Assembly (NCBI GenBank): GCA_963744115.1
Contig: CAVUSI010000003.1
Coordinates: 1,178,001 to 1,242,000 of the forward strand
Source: Chersky-267 sp963744115
GTDB lineage: Bacteria; Chloroflexota; Limnocylindria; Limnocylindrales; CSP1-4
Direction of reading: 5' to 3'
DNA length: 64,000 bases
The first letter of the stretch is position 1; every line of letters starts with the position of its first letter. The notes under the pieces are model-generated. The model saw only the letters and a list, made by a program, of their open reading frames with translations. It was not told where the DNA came from and ran no database searches. A program made the position numbers and the translations under genes. Shown here piece after piece: positions 1 through 8,020 of this stretch.

Positions 1-30
1 CGCGATGATCTCGGGGCTCTCGTACTCCAT
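1..30 (-). CDS. N-terminus of a probable lasso-type RiPP precursor peptide (partial)
   Basis: Only the first ten codons lie in the window; they read MEYESPEIIA. They follow one of the strongest ribosome binding sites seen here, AAGGAGGTGA at 36-45, which also contains the stop codon of the upstream peptidase gene. Lasso-type leader peptides commonly begin with a Tyr-x-x-Pro motif and later carry a conserved Gly and Thr, so this start fits that class. The co-directional peptidase and HPr-kinase-like genes upstream support a ribosomal-peptide cluster. The core peptide and the cyclase, protease and PqqD-type genes would lie to the left of the window. An unrelated small protein cannot be excluded. 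Confidence 0.5.
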   Translation of the reverse strand, partial: MEYESPEIIA

Positions 31-35
31 GGGCT

Positions 36-608
36 TCACCTCCTTCCCGCACCTGATTCCTGGGTGATCGGTGCCAACATCAGCCGGGTCGGGACCCGGG
101 CGAGGGTCGGGATCGCGCGCAACGCGGTCCGACGGATGGGAGCAGGGGAGTGTTCGGCGACCTGCCTGGCGACCCGGGCGCCGCGACCGGCCGAACGCGA
201 CACGCCGGCGATGATCCTGGCCGAGCGCCCGCTGAGCCCGCGACGAAGGACGGGCCCGGACGCCTCGCGTCGGACGCCGCGGACCACGCCGAGGACGTCA
301 TCGACGGACAGTGGCGGATCGAAGTAGGCCTCGTTGTCGCCCTTGACGATGAGCTGCTCGCGGCCATCGCGCCGGCGGCTGCCGACGAGGCGGTGGGCGA
401 CGATCCCGTCGTAGCGCTCGAACACGACGACCTCGCCGACCCGCGACGGCGTAGCCCCGAACGCGACGAGCATCCGGCCGCCAGGGCCGACGAGCGGGTG
501 CATGCTCGTCCCGCGCGTCTCGAGCCAGGCCTCGGTGCCGGTGTCGCGATATCCGAGGTACAGCCCGAGCAGCGCCGTCGCCCGCGGATCGCGAGGGGTG
601 CCGGTCAT
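36..608 (-). CDS. S24/S26-type signal peptidase-like protein of a RiPP cluster
   Basis: 190 residues starting MTGTPRDPRAT. The N-terminal half carries the S26 fold signatures: GTSMHPLV with the nucleophile Ser near residue 35, a GIVAHRLV segment with His where bacterial leader peptidases use Lys, and a VKGDNE box. A Ser-His pair is typical of the SipW/ER type. No clear membrane anchor is seen, and the C-terminal 70 residues are Arg/Ala-rich and unassigned. The start ATG overlaps the stop of the HPr-kinase-like gene (ATGA, 605-608), and the stop lies inside the ribosome binding site of the putative precursor. It may cleave the leader or the exported product; that role is inferred from position. 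Confidence 0.8.
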   Translation of the reverse strand: MTGTPRDPRATALLGLYLGYRDTGTEAWLETRGTSMHPLVGPGGRMLVAFGATPSRVGEVVVFERYDGIVAHRLVGSRRRDGREQLIVKGDNEAYFDPPLSVDDVLGVVRGVRREASGPVLRRGLSGRSARIIAGVSRSAGRGARVARQVAEHSPAPIRRTALRAIPTLARVPTRLMLAPITQESGAGRR

Positions 609-1555
609 CGTGCCAGCTCCAGGGCCGAACCGACCGCCGCCACGGTTTCGTCGAAGCGGCCGACCGACAGGCGCAGGCACGGGACGCCGGACAGCATCCG
701 ACCCACGGCGTCGAGCGTTCCGGGGAAGTCGACCGAGGCCGCCCAGGTGCTCCGCATCAGCTCGACCGCAGCGACCGCGGGCGAGACCTCGATGATCCGC
801 GGCGCGGCGAACGGGTCCGGCGTCCCGTCGAGCAGGACGATGCCGCCGAGCGACCCTGGCCCGGCGAGGCGACCGCCGAGGAGGTCGACCACGTCGGCCT
901 GGCTCACCGTCCATTCGCTCCCGCCGCCGAGCTCGTCGAGCGGTCGGGATCGGAGCGGCGCCAGCTCGGGCAGCAGATCGAGCGTCGACGGTCGGACGTG
1001 GACGGCGCGCCGATACGGCCGCACGACATCGCCGACCGGGTCGAGCAGCGCGAGCTCATCGGACAGGAGTCCGCGACCGGCCCGGACCAGACCGAGCACC
1101 AGGGTCGTCTTGCCCTGCCCACTGCGACCGGCGACGACGATCGCCCCGTCGGGTCCGGCGACCGCGCCGGCGTGGGCCGCCAGGATCCCCGTCGCGTGCA
1201 GCCCGGCGACGATCGTCCCGACCATCCCCTCGAGCAGGCCGAACAGCCCCTCGGTCGCCGATCCGAGTCGGCTCGACCGGCCCTCGGGACCATCCAGGCG
1301 ACACGGACCGCCCTCGCCGAGATCGACGAGACGGAAGCTTGACGAGGTCGCGGCGGTGGCCGCCGGGGCTGGGACGCGGAAGGCGGCGTAGGTCGCGTCG
1401 ACGACGGCAAGCACGTCGGGCAGGTCGGACGTGACCGACAATCCGACCCCGAGGACGTCGTAGTCGAGGCGGTGGCCATCCCCGCGGCGGTCGACCACCG
1501 GGAGCGTGACGTCCGCGGTGTGGACGATCGCAGCGGGTCCCAGGTCCGATCCCAT
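605..1555 (-). CDS. HPr kinase/phosphorylase-like ATP-binding protein (RiPP-associated)
   Basis: 316 residues. A P-loop, AGRSGQGKTT, sits near residue 145 after a HAGAVAG strand, the arrangement seen in HPr kinase C-terminal domains. A conserved LLSDELALLD segment follows. Such HPrK-like proteins recur in lasso and other RiPP clusters, where some phosphorylate the peptide. The N-terminal 90 residues match nothing I recognise. The ATG at 1555 is chosen because homology-like sequence begins there; longer upstream frames are low-complexity. It is the first gene of a minus-strand operon running to the precursor, translationally coupled to the peptidase gene. HPr itself is not encoded nearby, which favours a RiPP role over sugar control. 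Confidence 0.75.
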   Translation of the reverse strand: MGSDLGPAAIVHTADVTLPVVDRRGDGHRLDYDVLGVGLSVTSDLPDVLAVVDATYAAFRVPAPAATAATSSSFRLVDLGEGGPCRLDGPEGRSSRLGSATEGLFGLLEGMVGTIVAGLHATGILAAHAGAVAGPDGAIVVAGRSGQGKTTLVLGLVRAGRGLLSDELALLDPVGDVVRPYRRAVHVRPSTLDLLPELAPLRSRPLDELGGGSEWTVSQADVVDLLGGRLAGPGSLGGIVLLDGTPDPFAAPRIIEVSPAVAAVELMRSTWAASVDFPGTLDAVGRMLSGVPCLRLSVGRFDETVAAVGSALELAR

Positions 1556-1642
1556 CAAGAAGAGGCGCCCCCGTCCGATGGCGGCCGTCCGCCGCCGTTG
1601 CCTCGTTCGCGGACGGCCGCGGGCGACCGTCCCCGTGGTCCG

Positions 1643-1672
1643 ATTGTGGGCGGAGCGGAGGATTCCTGTCGA
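1643..1672 (-). promoter_or_regulatory. Putative promoter of the RiPP operon
   Basis: On the minus strand a TCGACA hexamer (1667-1672) is followed after 18 bases by CACAAT (1643-1648), about 88 bases before the HPr-kinase-like ATG. Both are near sigma-70 consensus. This is a sequence match only. Confidence 0.35.
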
Positions 1673-1690
1673 GCGCGGGAGGGCACGGAG

Positions 1691-1708
1691 TGGTGCGTCG
1701 ACGCACCA
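1691..1708. promoter_or_regulatory. Perfect 18-bp palindrome upstream of the RiPP operon promoter
   Basis: TGGTGCGTCGACGCACCA is perfectly self-complementary. It lies 18 bases upstream of the putative -35 element and downstream of the convergently positioned regulator stop. An activator or repressor site is likely. The half site GACGCACCA recurs at 53523-53531 in front of a lipoprotein gene. Confidence 0.45.
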
Positions 1709-1733
1709 CCGAGCGGGCGCTTCGAGCGGTCGA

Positions 1734-2450
1734 TCAGTCGATCCGCGAGGAGACCCGGTAGGTGCAGCAGCGATCCCCCGCGGCGATGTGCGAATCGCGC
1801 ACGACGTCCGCATCGAGGACCTCGCTGAACAGCGCCAGCTCCGCGTCGCAGGCCCGGGCGGTCCCACGAGCGACCTGGAAGATCGCGCAGTTGTGCTCGA
1901 CGAGGCGGATCGTGCCGTCCGGGGTCACCTCGGCCTGGGCGATGTAGCCCTGCTCGTCCTGGATCTCCGCCAGCTCGCGGACCCGCTCGATGAGCGAGGC
2001 ACCCGCCGGGAGCCGCTCGGCGATCCGGGTCCGCATCCACGTCGCCGCCTGGCTGCGGCGAGCGCTGAAGACCTGATCGACGAGGTGGTCGCCGCCGACC
2101 TCGTCGATGGCGGCCAGGAGCCCGGCGGCCAGGCCGTCGTAGTTCGACGGGAAGAGATCCTGGGCGTGCGGCGTGACGTCGTACAGGTGGCGCGGTCGCC
2201 CGACCCCGTGCCGTTCCGGCCGGCGCGCCACGAGGTCGGCGGCCTCCAGGGCGCGAAGCTGCTGGAGGATCCCGGTCCGGCTGGCGTGCAGGCGCGCAGC
2301 CAGCTGATCGGGCGACGACGGTCCGAGCTGGCGGAGCAGGACGAGGATGTCTCGTCGGAGGGTGTGCGGAGGGTGGTGGCCGTTCGTTCCGACGGTCTCG
2401 GCAGCGGCGCCGTTGACGGTCGGCTCGGGGGCGCGCTCGGTACCCGGCAT
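1734..2450 (-). CDS. SufR-like DeoR/ArsR-type transcriptional regulator
   Basis: 238 residues. A winged helix-turn-helix occupies residues 30-105 (LRRDILVLLRQLG to GRPRHLYDVT), followed by an alpha-helical segment and a C-terminal region with conserved cysteines (EHNCAIF, ARACDAEL, GDRCCTYRV). This matches SufR-type regulators, which bind an Fe-S cluster and control suf genes. No suf genes are in the window, so the target is unknown. The ATG is preceded by TAGCCT with 6 bases between, so the message is probably leaderless. It is divergent from the acyl-CoA dehydrogenase at 2531. Confidence 0.8.
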   Translation of the reverse strand: MPGTERAPEPTVNGAAAETVGTNGHHPPHTLRRDILVLLRQLGPSSPDQLAARLHASRTGILQQLRALEAADLVARRPERHGVGRPRHLYDVTPHAQDLFPSNYDGLAAGLLAAIDEVGGDHLVDQVFSARRSQAATWMRTRIAERLPAGASLIERVRELAEIQDEQGYIAQAEVTPDGTIRLVEHNCAIFQVARGTARACDAELALFSEVLDADVVRDSHIAAGDRCCTYRVSSRID

Positions 2451-2456
2451 GGCCGA

Positions 2457-2462
2457 AGGCTA
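2457..2462 (-). promoter_or_regulatory. Leaderless -10 element of the SufR-like gene
   Basis: TAGCCT with 6 bases to the ATG at 2450, placing transcription start at or next to the start codon. Confidence 0.5.
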
Positions 2463-2518
2463 GCACCGTGCACGGCGCGGCGCTGTCGCCGGGATGACGG
2501 CCGCCCCGATCCGCGATG

Positions 2519-2524
2519 TACGCT
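2519..2524 (+). promoter_or_regulatory. Leaderless -10 element of the acyl-CoA dehydrogenase gene
   Basis: TACGCT followed by 6 bases and the GTG at 2531. It decides the GTG start over the ATG at 2516. Confidence 0.5.
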
Positions 2525-2530
2525 GCGGCC

Positions 2531-3698
2531 GTGGACCTCGACCTGGCGCCCGAACACGAGCTCCTCCGGACGACGGTCCGCGAGTTCATGCTGGCGGAGG
2601 TCGACCCTGTCGTCGACGAGCACGAGCGGGCGCGGCGCTTCCCGAGTGCGATCGTGCGCCCGCCTCGGCGAGATGGGCTGGCTGGGGATCCCGATCCCCG
2701 AGGACGAGGGTGGCGCCGGCCTCGACACGCTGGCCTATGCGATCGCGATCGAGGAGATCGGCCGGGTGTGGGGCTCGCTCGGGCTCATCGTCGCGGCCCA
2801 CACCAGCCTCGGCTGCGGACCGCTCCATCTCGCTGGGACGCCGGAGCAGAAGGAGCGATTCCTCGTCCCGATGGCGGCCGGCAGGGTCATCGGCGCCTAT
2901 GGCCTGACCGAGCCCGGGGCGGGCTCGGATGCCGCCGGGACACGGACCACTGCCCGTCACGAGAACGGGCCCGACGGCGGGACGTGGATCCTGGACGGCG
3001 GCAAGCGGTTCATCACCAACGCCGGGCAGGCCGGCACGTACATCGTCACGGCGCGGACCGGCACGACCGGGACGAGCGACGCGGAGATCTCGGCCTTCAT
3101 CGTGCCCGCCGACACGCCGGGCTTCAGCGTCGGCCGGCTCGAGGAGAAGATGGGTCTCCACGCCTCGGCGACCGGCGAACTGGTCTTCGACGGCGTGCGG
3201 ATCCCGGCCGGCAACCTGCTCGGCGAGCGAGGCGGCGGCTTCCGGACGTTCCTCAGGATCCTCGACGGCGGCCGGATCTCGATCGGGGCGCTCGCGGTCG
3301 GGCTGGCCCAGGCCGCCCTCGACGCCGCGATCCCGTACGCCCGGACGCGCGAGCAGTTCGGCCGGCCGATCGGCACGTTCCAGGGTGTGGCGTTCCTCAT
3401 CGCCGACATGGCCACCGAGATCGAGGCGGCCCGGCAGATGGTCTGGCGGGCGGCCTGGCTCAAGGACCAGGGTCGCGACTTCGCCCTGGCGGCGGCGCAG
3501 GCCAAGCTGTTCGCGTCGGAGGTCAGCTCGCGTGCGACCAACGCCGCGATCCAGGTCCATGGCGGCTACGGGTACGTCGAGGAGTACAAGGTCGAGCGCT
3601 ACCTGCGCGACGCGAAGCTCACCGAGATCGGCGAGGGGACCAGCCAGATCCAGCGACTGGTGATCGCGCGGCGGATCCTGGGTCTGCGAGTCGTCTGA
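2531..3698 (+). pseudogene. Acyl-CoA dehydrogenase interrupted by a one-base insertion
   Basis: The product would be a flavin acyl-CoA dehydrogenase of about 388 residues. The first 42 codons (VDLDLAPEHELL to FPSAIV) read in one frame; the rest, from ARLGEMGWLGIPIPE to the stop, reads in another. One extra base near 2657, in a GTGCGCCCGCC stretch, explains the change. All downstream motifs are intact, including GLTEPGAGSDA, the KRFITNAG strand, REQFGRPIG, and IGEGTSQIQ, whose Glu is at the usual catalytic-base position. Codon use after the shift is normal, so the shift is either very recent or a sequencing error. The stop is 7 bases from the convergent sortase-like gene. Confidence 0.85.
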
Positions 3699-3705
3699 GC
3701 GGGAC

Positions 3706-4461
3706 TCAGTCGTCCCGGTAGAGCCGGACGATGAGCCGGTCGCGGTCATGCGGGCCGACGCACGTCTGGAGGGTCATCGACGGGCGGGCCTGTCCGGCAT
3801 AGGCGAACCCGCCGGCGGTCGGCAGGACGACCCGCCACCAGGCCACGGAGTAGCGATGGACGTGACCCCCGGCGTCGGCGTACGAGACGGTCATCCCCTT
3901 GCGTAGGCGTCCCTGCACGTATAGATCGTGCAGCCGGCGAAACGGACCTCCGGCGTGGGCGAACAGGTAGATGTTGTTCGGGCCGGCACAGCCCCAGCGG
4001 TAGACCATGTAGTCCGGGGGCCGGGATCGGCTGCACGAGAACCAGCTGACGCCGCGGTCCAGGCCGAGACTGGCGCTCCAGACGTGGTTGCGCCCGTGGT
4101 GCTCCCGGGTCGAGGACGCCGCTCGACGGGGCTTCGCGGGCGCCGGCGTCGCCTTGACGGCCCGCGCTGCCGGTGCGGCGACCGCTCGGACCACATCGGC
4201 GGTCGGGCCTGCATCGGTCGACGGCTGGAGGCGGGCGACGAGGCTGGGATCGACGGCGAGCTCGGCGAGCAGTCCCGGTCCGAAGGCGAGCACGGCCGGG
4301 GCGGGGGAGACGCCGATCGACGGTGGTGCGGCGGACCGCATCGGGCCCGGCGTCGCGGCGACGGTCGGGCCGGTGGCTCCGACGCTGAGGACGGTCATGG
4401 CGAGGGCGACGGCCACCACGCGCGCGGGGCCGAGGAGGCGCCCGATGCTGATCGGTTCCAT
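3706..4461 (-). CDS. Sortase-like exported protein
   Basis: 251 residues. Residues 10-38 form a signal or anchor segment (VVAVALAMTVLSV), followed by about 100 Ala/Pro-rich residues. The C-terminal 120 residues carry a sortase triad pattern: His in YLFAHAGGPFRRL, Cys in MTLQTCVG and Arg in DRLIVRLYR. Sortases cleave a sorting motif and join surface proteins to the wall or to pilins. No LPxTG-like substrate was found in the window. A stand-alone housekeeping or class E/F-like role is inferred. It is convergent with the acyl-CoA dehydrogenase and lies next to a lipoprotein gene. Confidence 0.7.
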   Translation of the reverse strand: MEPISIGRLLGPARVVAVALAMTVLSVGATGPTVAATPGPMRSAAPPSIGVSPAPAVLAFGPGLLAELAVDPSLVARLQPSTDAGPTADVVRAVAAPAARAVKATPAPAKPRRAASSTREHHGRNHVWSASLGLDRGVSWFSCSRSRPPDYMVYRWGCAGPNNIYLFAHAGGPFRRLHDLYVQGRLRKGMTVSYADAGGHVHRYSVAWWRVVLPTAGGFAYAGQARPSMTLQTCVGPHDRDRLIVRLYRDD

Positions 4462-4553
4462 GCCCCGATCGTCGCCGCCGGCCCACGCGGTGACCCTGGC
4501 CCGGTGGTCCCGGTGGCGATGGGACGGACGGGCCGTGCGTCAGTCGCCGATGG

Positions 4554-5018
4554 TCAGCCCCCGGTCCCGGCGGCGGCGGTGAAGGCCGTCTTCAATCCGG
4601 CCGCGAACTTCGCCGGCCACGGACCTTGGCCCGAGACGACGAACGGCGAGGGCGCCAGCGACTCGTAGGTCGTCTCGTCGGTCACGTACGACCGGGCGCA
4701 CGCGGCGACGGATGCCGACAGACGCTGCCAGGCGTCGCGATCCGCGAAGATGTAGACCCGGATCTGGGTGGGGGTCGCCTCGTCCAGGCCCTTCGCGTCG
4801 AACGCGATCGCGGTCTTCGCCAGCGTGGGGTCCGAGCAGCCGGCGTCGCCCGACACGACGTTCTCGACGCCGATGCCCACCTTGGCGAGCTGCTCGACGA
4901 TCCCGGCAAAGTCGGCCGGCGTGGGCGACGGCGCTCCGCCGGCGGCACCGCAGGCGGAGACCGTCAGGCAGAGCGCGAGCAGGCCAGCGATCGCCGGGGC
5001 GATCCGTCGGTACGGCAC
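4554..5018 (-). CDS. Secreted lipoprotein of unknown function
   Basis: 154 residues. A signal peptide (IAGLLALCLTV) ends in the lipobox VSAC, so Cys23 should be lipidated. The mature part has a Gly/Pro linker, then a compact domain with an RVYIFADRDAW segment and single cysteines in DAGCSD and AACARS that may form a disulfide. I do not recognise the family. The start is GTG, chosen because TAGCCT lies 6 bases upstream. It follows the terminator-like hairpin of the VWA operon and so is probably transcribed separately. Confidence 0.75.
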   Translation of the reverse strand: MPYRRIAPAIAGLLALCLTVSACGAAGGAPSPTPADFAGIVEQLAKVGIGVENVVSGDAGCSDPTLAKTAIAFDAKGLDEATPTQIRVYIFADRDAWQRLSASVAACARSYVTDETTYESLAPSPFVVSGQGPWPAKFAAGLKTAFTAAAGTGG

Positions 5019-5024
5019 GGGTGG

Positions 5025-5030
5025 AGGCTA
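5025..5030 (-). promoter_or_regulatory. Leaderless -10 element of the lipoprotein gene
   Basis: TAGCCT with 6 bases to the GTG at 5018. Confidence 0.5.
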
Positions 5031-5049
5031 GCATCGCGGGCCGCGATGC
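5031..5049 (-). terminator. Hairpin at the end of the VWA/MoxR operon
   Basis: GCATCGCG and CGCGATGC form an 8-bp perfect stem with a 3-base loop, just after the last operon gene and just before the lipoprotein -10 element. There is no U-tract, so termination is inferred from position. Confidence 0.4.
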
Positions 5050-5062
5050 GCCGCTTCCGGCG

Positions 5063-8020
5063 TCAGCGCTCGCGGGCTCGCCGCTTCGCCTCGCGGAGCC
5101 GAGCCAGGGTGTCGTCGGGCGCCGACGCCTGGTCGAGGGCTGATCCGGCGCGCGTCGGCGCTTGCGTCGCAGGCGCGGGTGGGGTCGGCGGCGGGGGCGA
5201 CACCGGCGGCGCGGATGCGGCCTTGGGGGTCGCTGCCGCCGGAGGCATGGATGCCGCCGGTGGCTCGAGCGCCGTTCCCGCGCCAGCGTCAGTGCGGAGC
5301 AGCGCCGAACGGGCGGAGGCCGAGCCGGCTCGATCCCGCGCCCGGAGCATGGCGGTCGCTTCGTCGCTGCGCACGGCCGACCGGCGTCGGCGCCATCCGC
5401 CGCTCAGCCACGCCCGGGCGTCGACCAGCTCGCGACGGCCGACGGAGACCCGCCGAAGGGCGATGTCGAGCGGCCAGAGCAGGAGCGCGAGGACCAGGAG
5501 CATCGGCCACAGCTCGGTGAACCGGTCGGTCGACGTCAGGTCATGGCGCCAGACGTCGGTCGCCAGCGCGACCTCGTGCCCACCGGTCGCGGAGCGGAGC
5601 ACACCGAGGAACGCCTCGTTCGTGCCGAGCAGCCGATACTCCGCCGACGTCGGTGCGACCAGGCCCACGGTCCTGCCGAGCGGCTCGGAGCCGGGCTTGG
5701 TCTGGGTCAGCCGGATCGCGTAGGCGCCGGGATCGAGGCTGCCGAGCGGAGCCTCGTAGACGCCGGGCGCCACCTGGGTCAGGTCGGCCGAGTGCGAGGC
5801 GAGGTCCGGACCCACGATCCGGGCGTTGGTGAGGTAGAAGTCGCGTGGCGAGCCGTCGGCCGCGACGCTCTCGACGTGCAGGGTCGTCCGCTCGCCGATC
5901 GTGTCGAAGCGAGCTTCGATCCCACCGGTCTCCTCGCCCGGGAACGTCCAGCCCACGAGCTGGCTGAAGAACCGGCTGAACCCGGGCCAGGCGATCCAGT
6001 CCTTCGCCCAGCGTCCGGTCGAGTCTGACGTCCAGGCGACCGACCGGCCCAACCCGTACTGCCACTGGGCCAGGAGCGGGTCGTCGCGCGCGGTGACGAG
6101 GACGGTCTGCGCCGCCGGCTTGGCGGTCGTCCCGTTGTAGCCGAGCAGGGTCGGGAAGCCGCTCTCGAGTCCGCGGAGGATCGGCGACGAGCCGGTCTGG
6201 ATCGGATGGAACGGCTCCTCGACGATCTGCTGACCGGCGACCTGCTGGGTCTCCTTGAGGAAGATGTCAGGGATGCTCGATGGATTCGCCGCTGCGTAGT
6301 AGCGGCCGCCGCCCTGCCGTGCGAGCTCGGCCAGGACCGGCGCCGCCCCGCCGCCCGCGCCGACCGTGGACAGGGTGATCCCGGCGTCCTTCATCCGGGC
6401 GAGGATCGCGCCGTAGTCGCCGCTCCGCGACCAGCCGTCGGTCAGCAGGATGATGTGCCGGCGGGTCGCGGTGGTGCTCTTGAGCGACTCGACCGCCTGG
6501 TCGAGTCCCGCGTAGATGTTCGTCTGGCCGTCCGGCTCGATCCCGGCGATCGCGCCCTGGAGGTCCGGGATGGAGCCGAGCGGCGCGGTGTGGACGACCC
6601 AGTGCGCGGACTCGTTGAAGCCGACAACACCGATCTGGTCCTGCGCCGACATCGCCGCCGCCGCGCGGAGGATCGCCTCCTTGCCGATGTCGACCTTGCG
6701 GACGCCGGCGATCGCGGTCCCGCCGCCCTGGTCGAAGGTGTTGCAATGGCAGGCCGCCATCGACCCCGACTGATCGATCACGACGACGAGCGCGATGTCC
6801 GGCTGCTTCTGCTTGTTCCGGACGCCCATGTCGACCGGCAGGCTCTCCTCGAGCGTCGTGCCCTGGAACCCGCCGGCGCCATAGGTGTGCGGTCCGCCGA
6901 TCATGACCAGGCCGCGGCCGAGATCGCGGACGTACGTCTGGAGCGCCGCCATCTGCGTATCGCTCAGCCGCGCCCGCGGGACGTCGACCAGGACGACGGT
7001 GTCGTACGAGGCCAGCGAGGTCAGGTCGGCCGGGACTGCTTCGGGGACGACGACGTCCGCCTGCTGGCGCTCCTTGGTCAGGGCGGCCGACAGCTCGGCG
7101 GCCACCGACGCGTCGCCCGCGGCGATCAGCGTCCGCGGCTCGCCCTTGACGATGGTGTCGGCATCCGCCCGGTCGTTCTGGCTGAAGGTGTCACCGGCGG
7201 CCTCGACGACGGCCCGGAAGACGTGGAACCCGGCCTCCGTCGGCGTTACCCGGAAGGTGATCGTCGTCGTTCCGGCCGGTAGGTCGACCCGTTCGGTCCC
7301 GACCAGGGTCCCGTCGGCGAAGAGCCGTACGGTGGCCGGTTGCGCGATCGTCGAGGTCACCCGCGCGATCACCTCGATCTGCTCGCCCGACCGGGCCGTC
7401 GACGGACTGGTGAGCCGGTCGATGAGGACCTCGGGCGGGTGGCTCTGGCCGATGGATCGGGTCTCGATCTGGATCCCCCGCGCCGCCGCCAACGCCGCGG
7501 CGTTGGTCCCCGAGCCGGTCGTGTCGTTCCCGTCGGACAGCAGGACGATCCGCTTCTCGGCATCGTCCGGGAACAGCGCCCCGGCCAGGCGCAACGCCCC
7601 GCCGATGTCGGTCGCCGACTTCACCGGCGTCGAAGCGAGGCGGTCGATCTCGCGGACCTCCTCGGGCAATCGCTCGACGAGGGCGTCCCGGCCGAACGCC
7701 ACGATGCCCGCGACATCGCCCGGCGGCATCGCCGCGAGCCCCTCGCGAACGAAGGCGAGCGAGGCCGCCCGTCCGTCGTTGCCGACCGAGTCGGACAGGT
7801 CGACGACGAACACCGTGGCGAGGCGATCGACCGGCAGGACGAGCTGGAGCCCGGCCAGCCCAAGGACCAGTGCAGCCAGCACGACCGACCGCACGATCAG
7901 GGCCGCGCGTCGCCGGCCGGTCCCGAGCCGATGGCGTGCGCCGGCGTGGAGCACGAGGATGAAGGCGAGCGCGATCGGAAGCAGGACGAGCAGCACAGGC
8001 GCAGCGAACGTGACGCCCAT
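5063..8020 (-). CDS. Large membrane protein with two VWA domains and a GATase-like domain
   Basis: 985 residues. Two to three membrane helices occupy residues 8-65. A first VWA domain starts near residue 70 (VFVVDLSDSVG, a DxSxS metal site). Beta-sandwich sequence and a ThuA/GATase-like segment follow (TVVLVDVPRARL, VMIGGPHTYGAGG). A second VWA domain starts near 415 (VVVIDQSGSM, then an unusual ACHCNTFDQGGG insertion). One more membrane helix lies near 840, followed by a 145-residue Ala/Pro-rich tail. This layout matches DUF4159/BatA-type proteins found with MoxR and DUF58. The start ATG overlaps the stop of the preceding VWA gene by one base (TGATG). It is the last gene of the operon. Confidence 0.85.
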   Translation of the reverse strand: MGVTFAAPVLLVLLPIALAFILVLHAGARHRLGTGRRRAALIVRSVVLAALVLGLAGLQLVLPVDRLATVFVVDLSDSVGNDGRAASLAFVREGLAAMPPGDVAGIVAFGRDALVERLPEEVREIDRLASTPVKSATDIGGALRLAGALFPDDAEKRIVLLSDGNDTTGSGTNAAALAAARGIQIETRSIGQSHPPEVLIDRLTSPSTARSGEQIEVIARVTSTIAQPATVRLFADGTLVGTERVDLPAGTTTITFRVTPTEAGFHVFRAVVEAAGDTFSQNDRADADTIVKGEPRTLIAAGDASVAAELSAALTKERQQADVVVPEAVPADLTSLASYDTVVLVDVPRARLSDTQMAALQTYVRDLGRGLVMIGGPHTYGAGGFQGTTLEESLPVDMGVRNKQKQPDIALVVVIDQSGSMAACHCNTFDQGGGTAIAGVRKVDIGKEAILRAAAAMSAQDQIGVVGFNESAHWVVHTAPLGSIPDLQGAIAGIEPDGQTNIYAGLDQAVESLKSTTATRRHIILLTDGWSRSGDYGAILARMKDAGITLSTVGAGGGAAPVLAELARQGGGRYYAAANPSSIPDIFLKETQQVAGQQIVEEPFHPIQTGSSPILRGLESGFPTLLGYNGTTAKPAAQTVLVTARDDPLLAQWQYGLGRSVAWTSDSTGRWAKDWIAWPGFSRFFSQLVGWTFPGEETGGIEARFDTIGERTTLHVESVAADGSPRDFYLTNARIVGPDLASHSADLTQVAPGVYEAPLGSLDPGAYAIRLTQTKPGSEPLGRTVGLVAPTSAEYRLLGTNEAFLGVLRSATGGHEVALATDVWRHDLTSTDRFTELWPMLLVLALLLWPLDIALRRVSVGRRELVDARAWLSGGWRRRRSAVRSDEATAMLRARDRAGSASARSALLRTDAGAGTALEPPAASMPPAAATPKAASAPPVSPPPPTPPAPATQAPTRAGSALDQASAPDDTLARLREAKRRARER

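Noticed and set aside
150..1391. Long plus-strand open frame opposite the RiPP genes
   Set aside because: It is a codon-bias mirror of the minus-strand genes; its translation is Arg/Pro/Ser-rich with no domain character. The same holds for many other long antisense frames in this GC-rich sequence.
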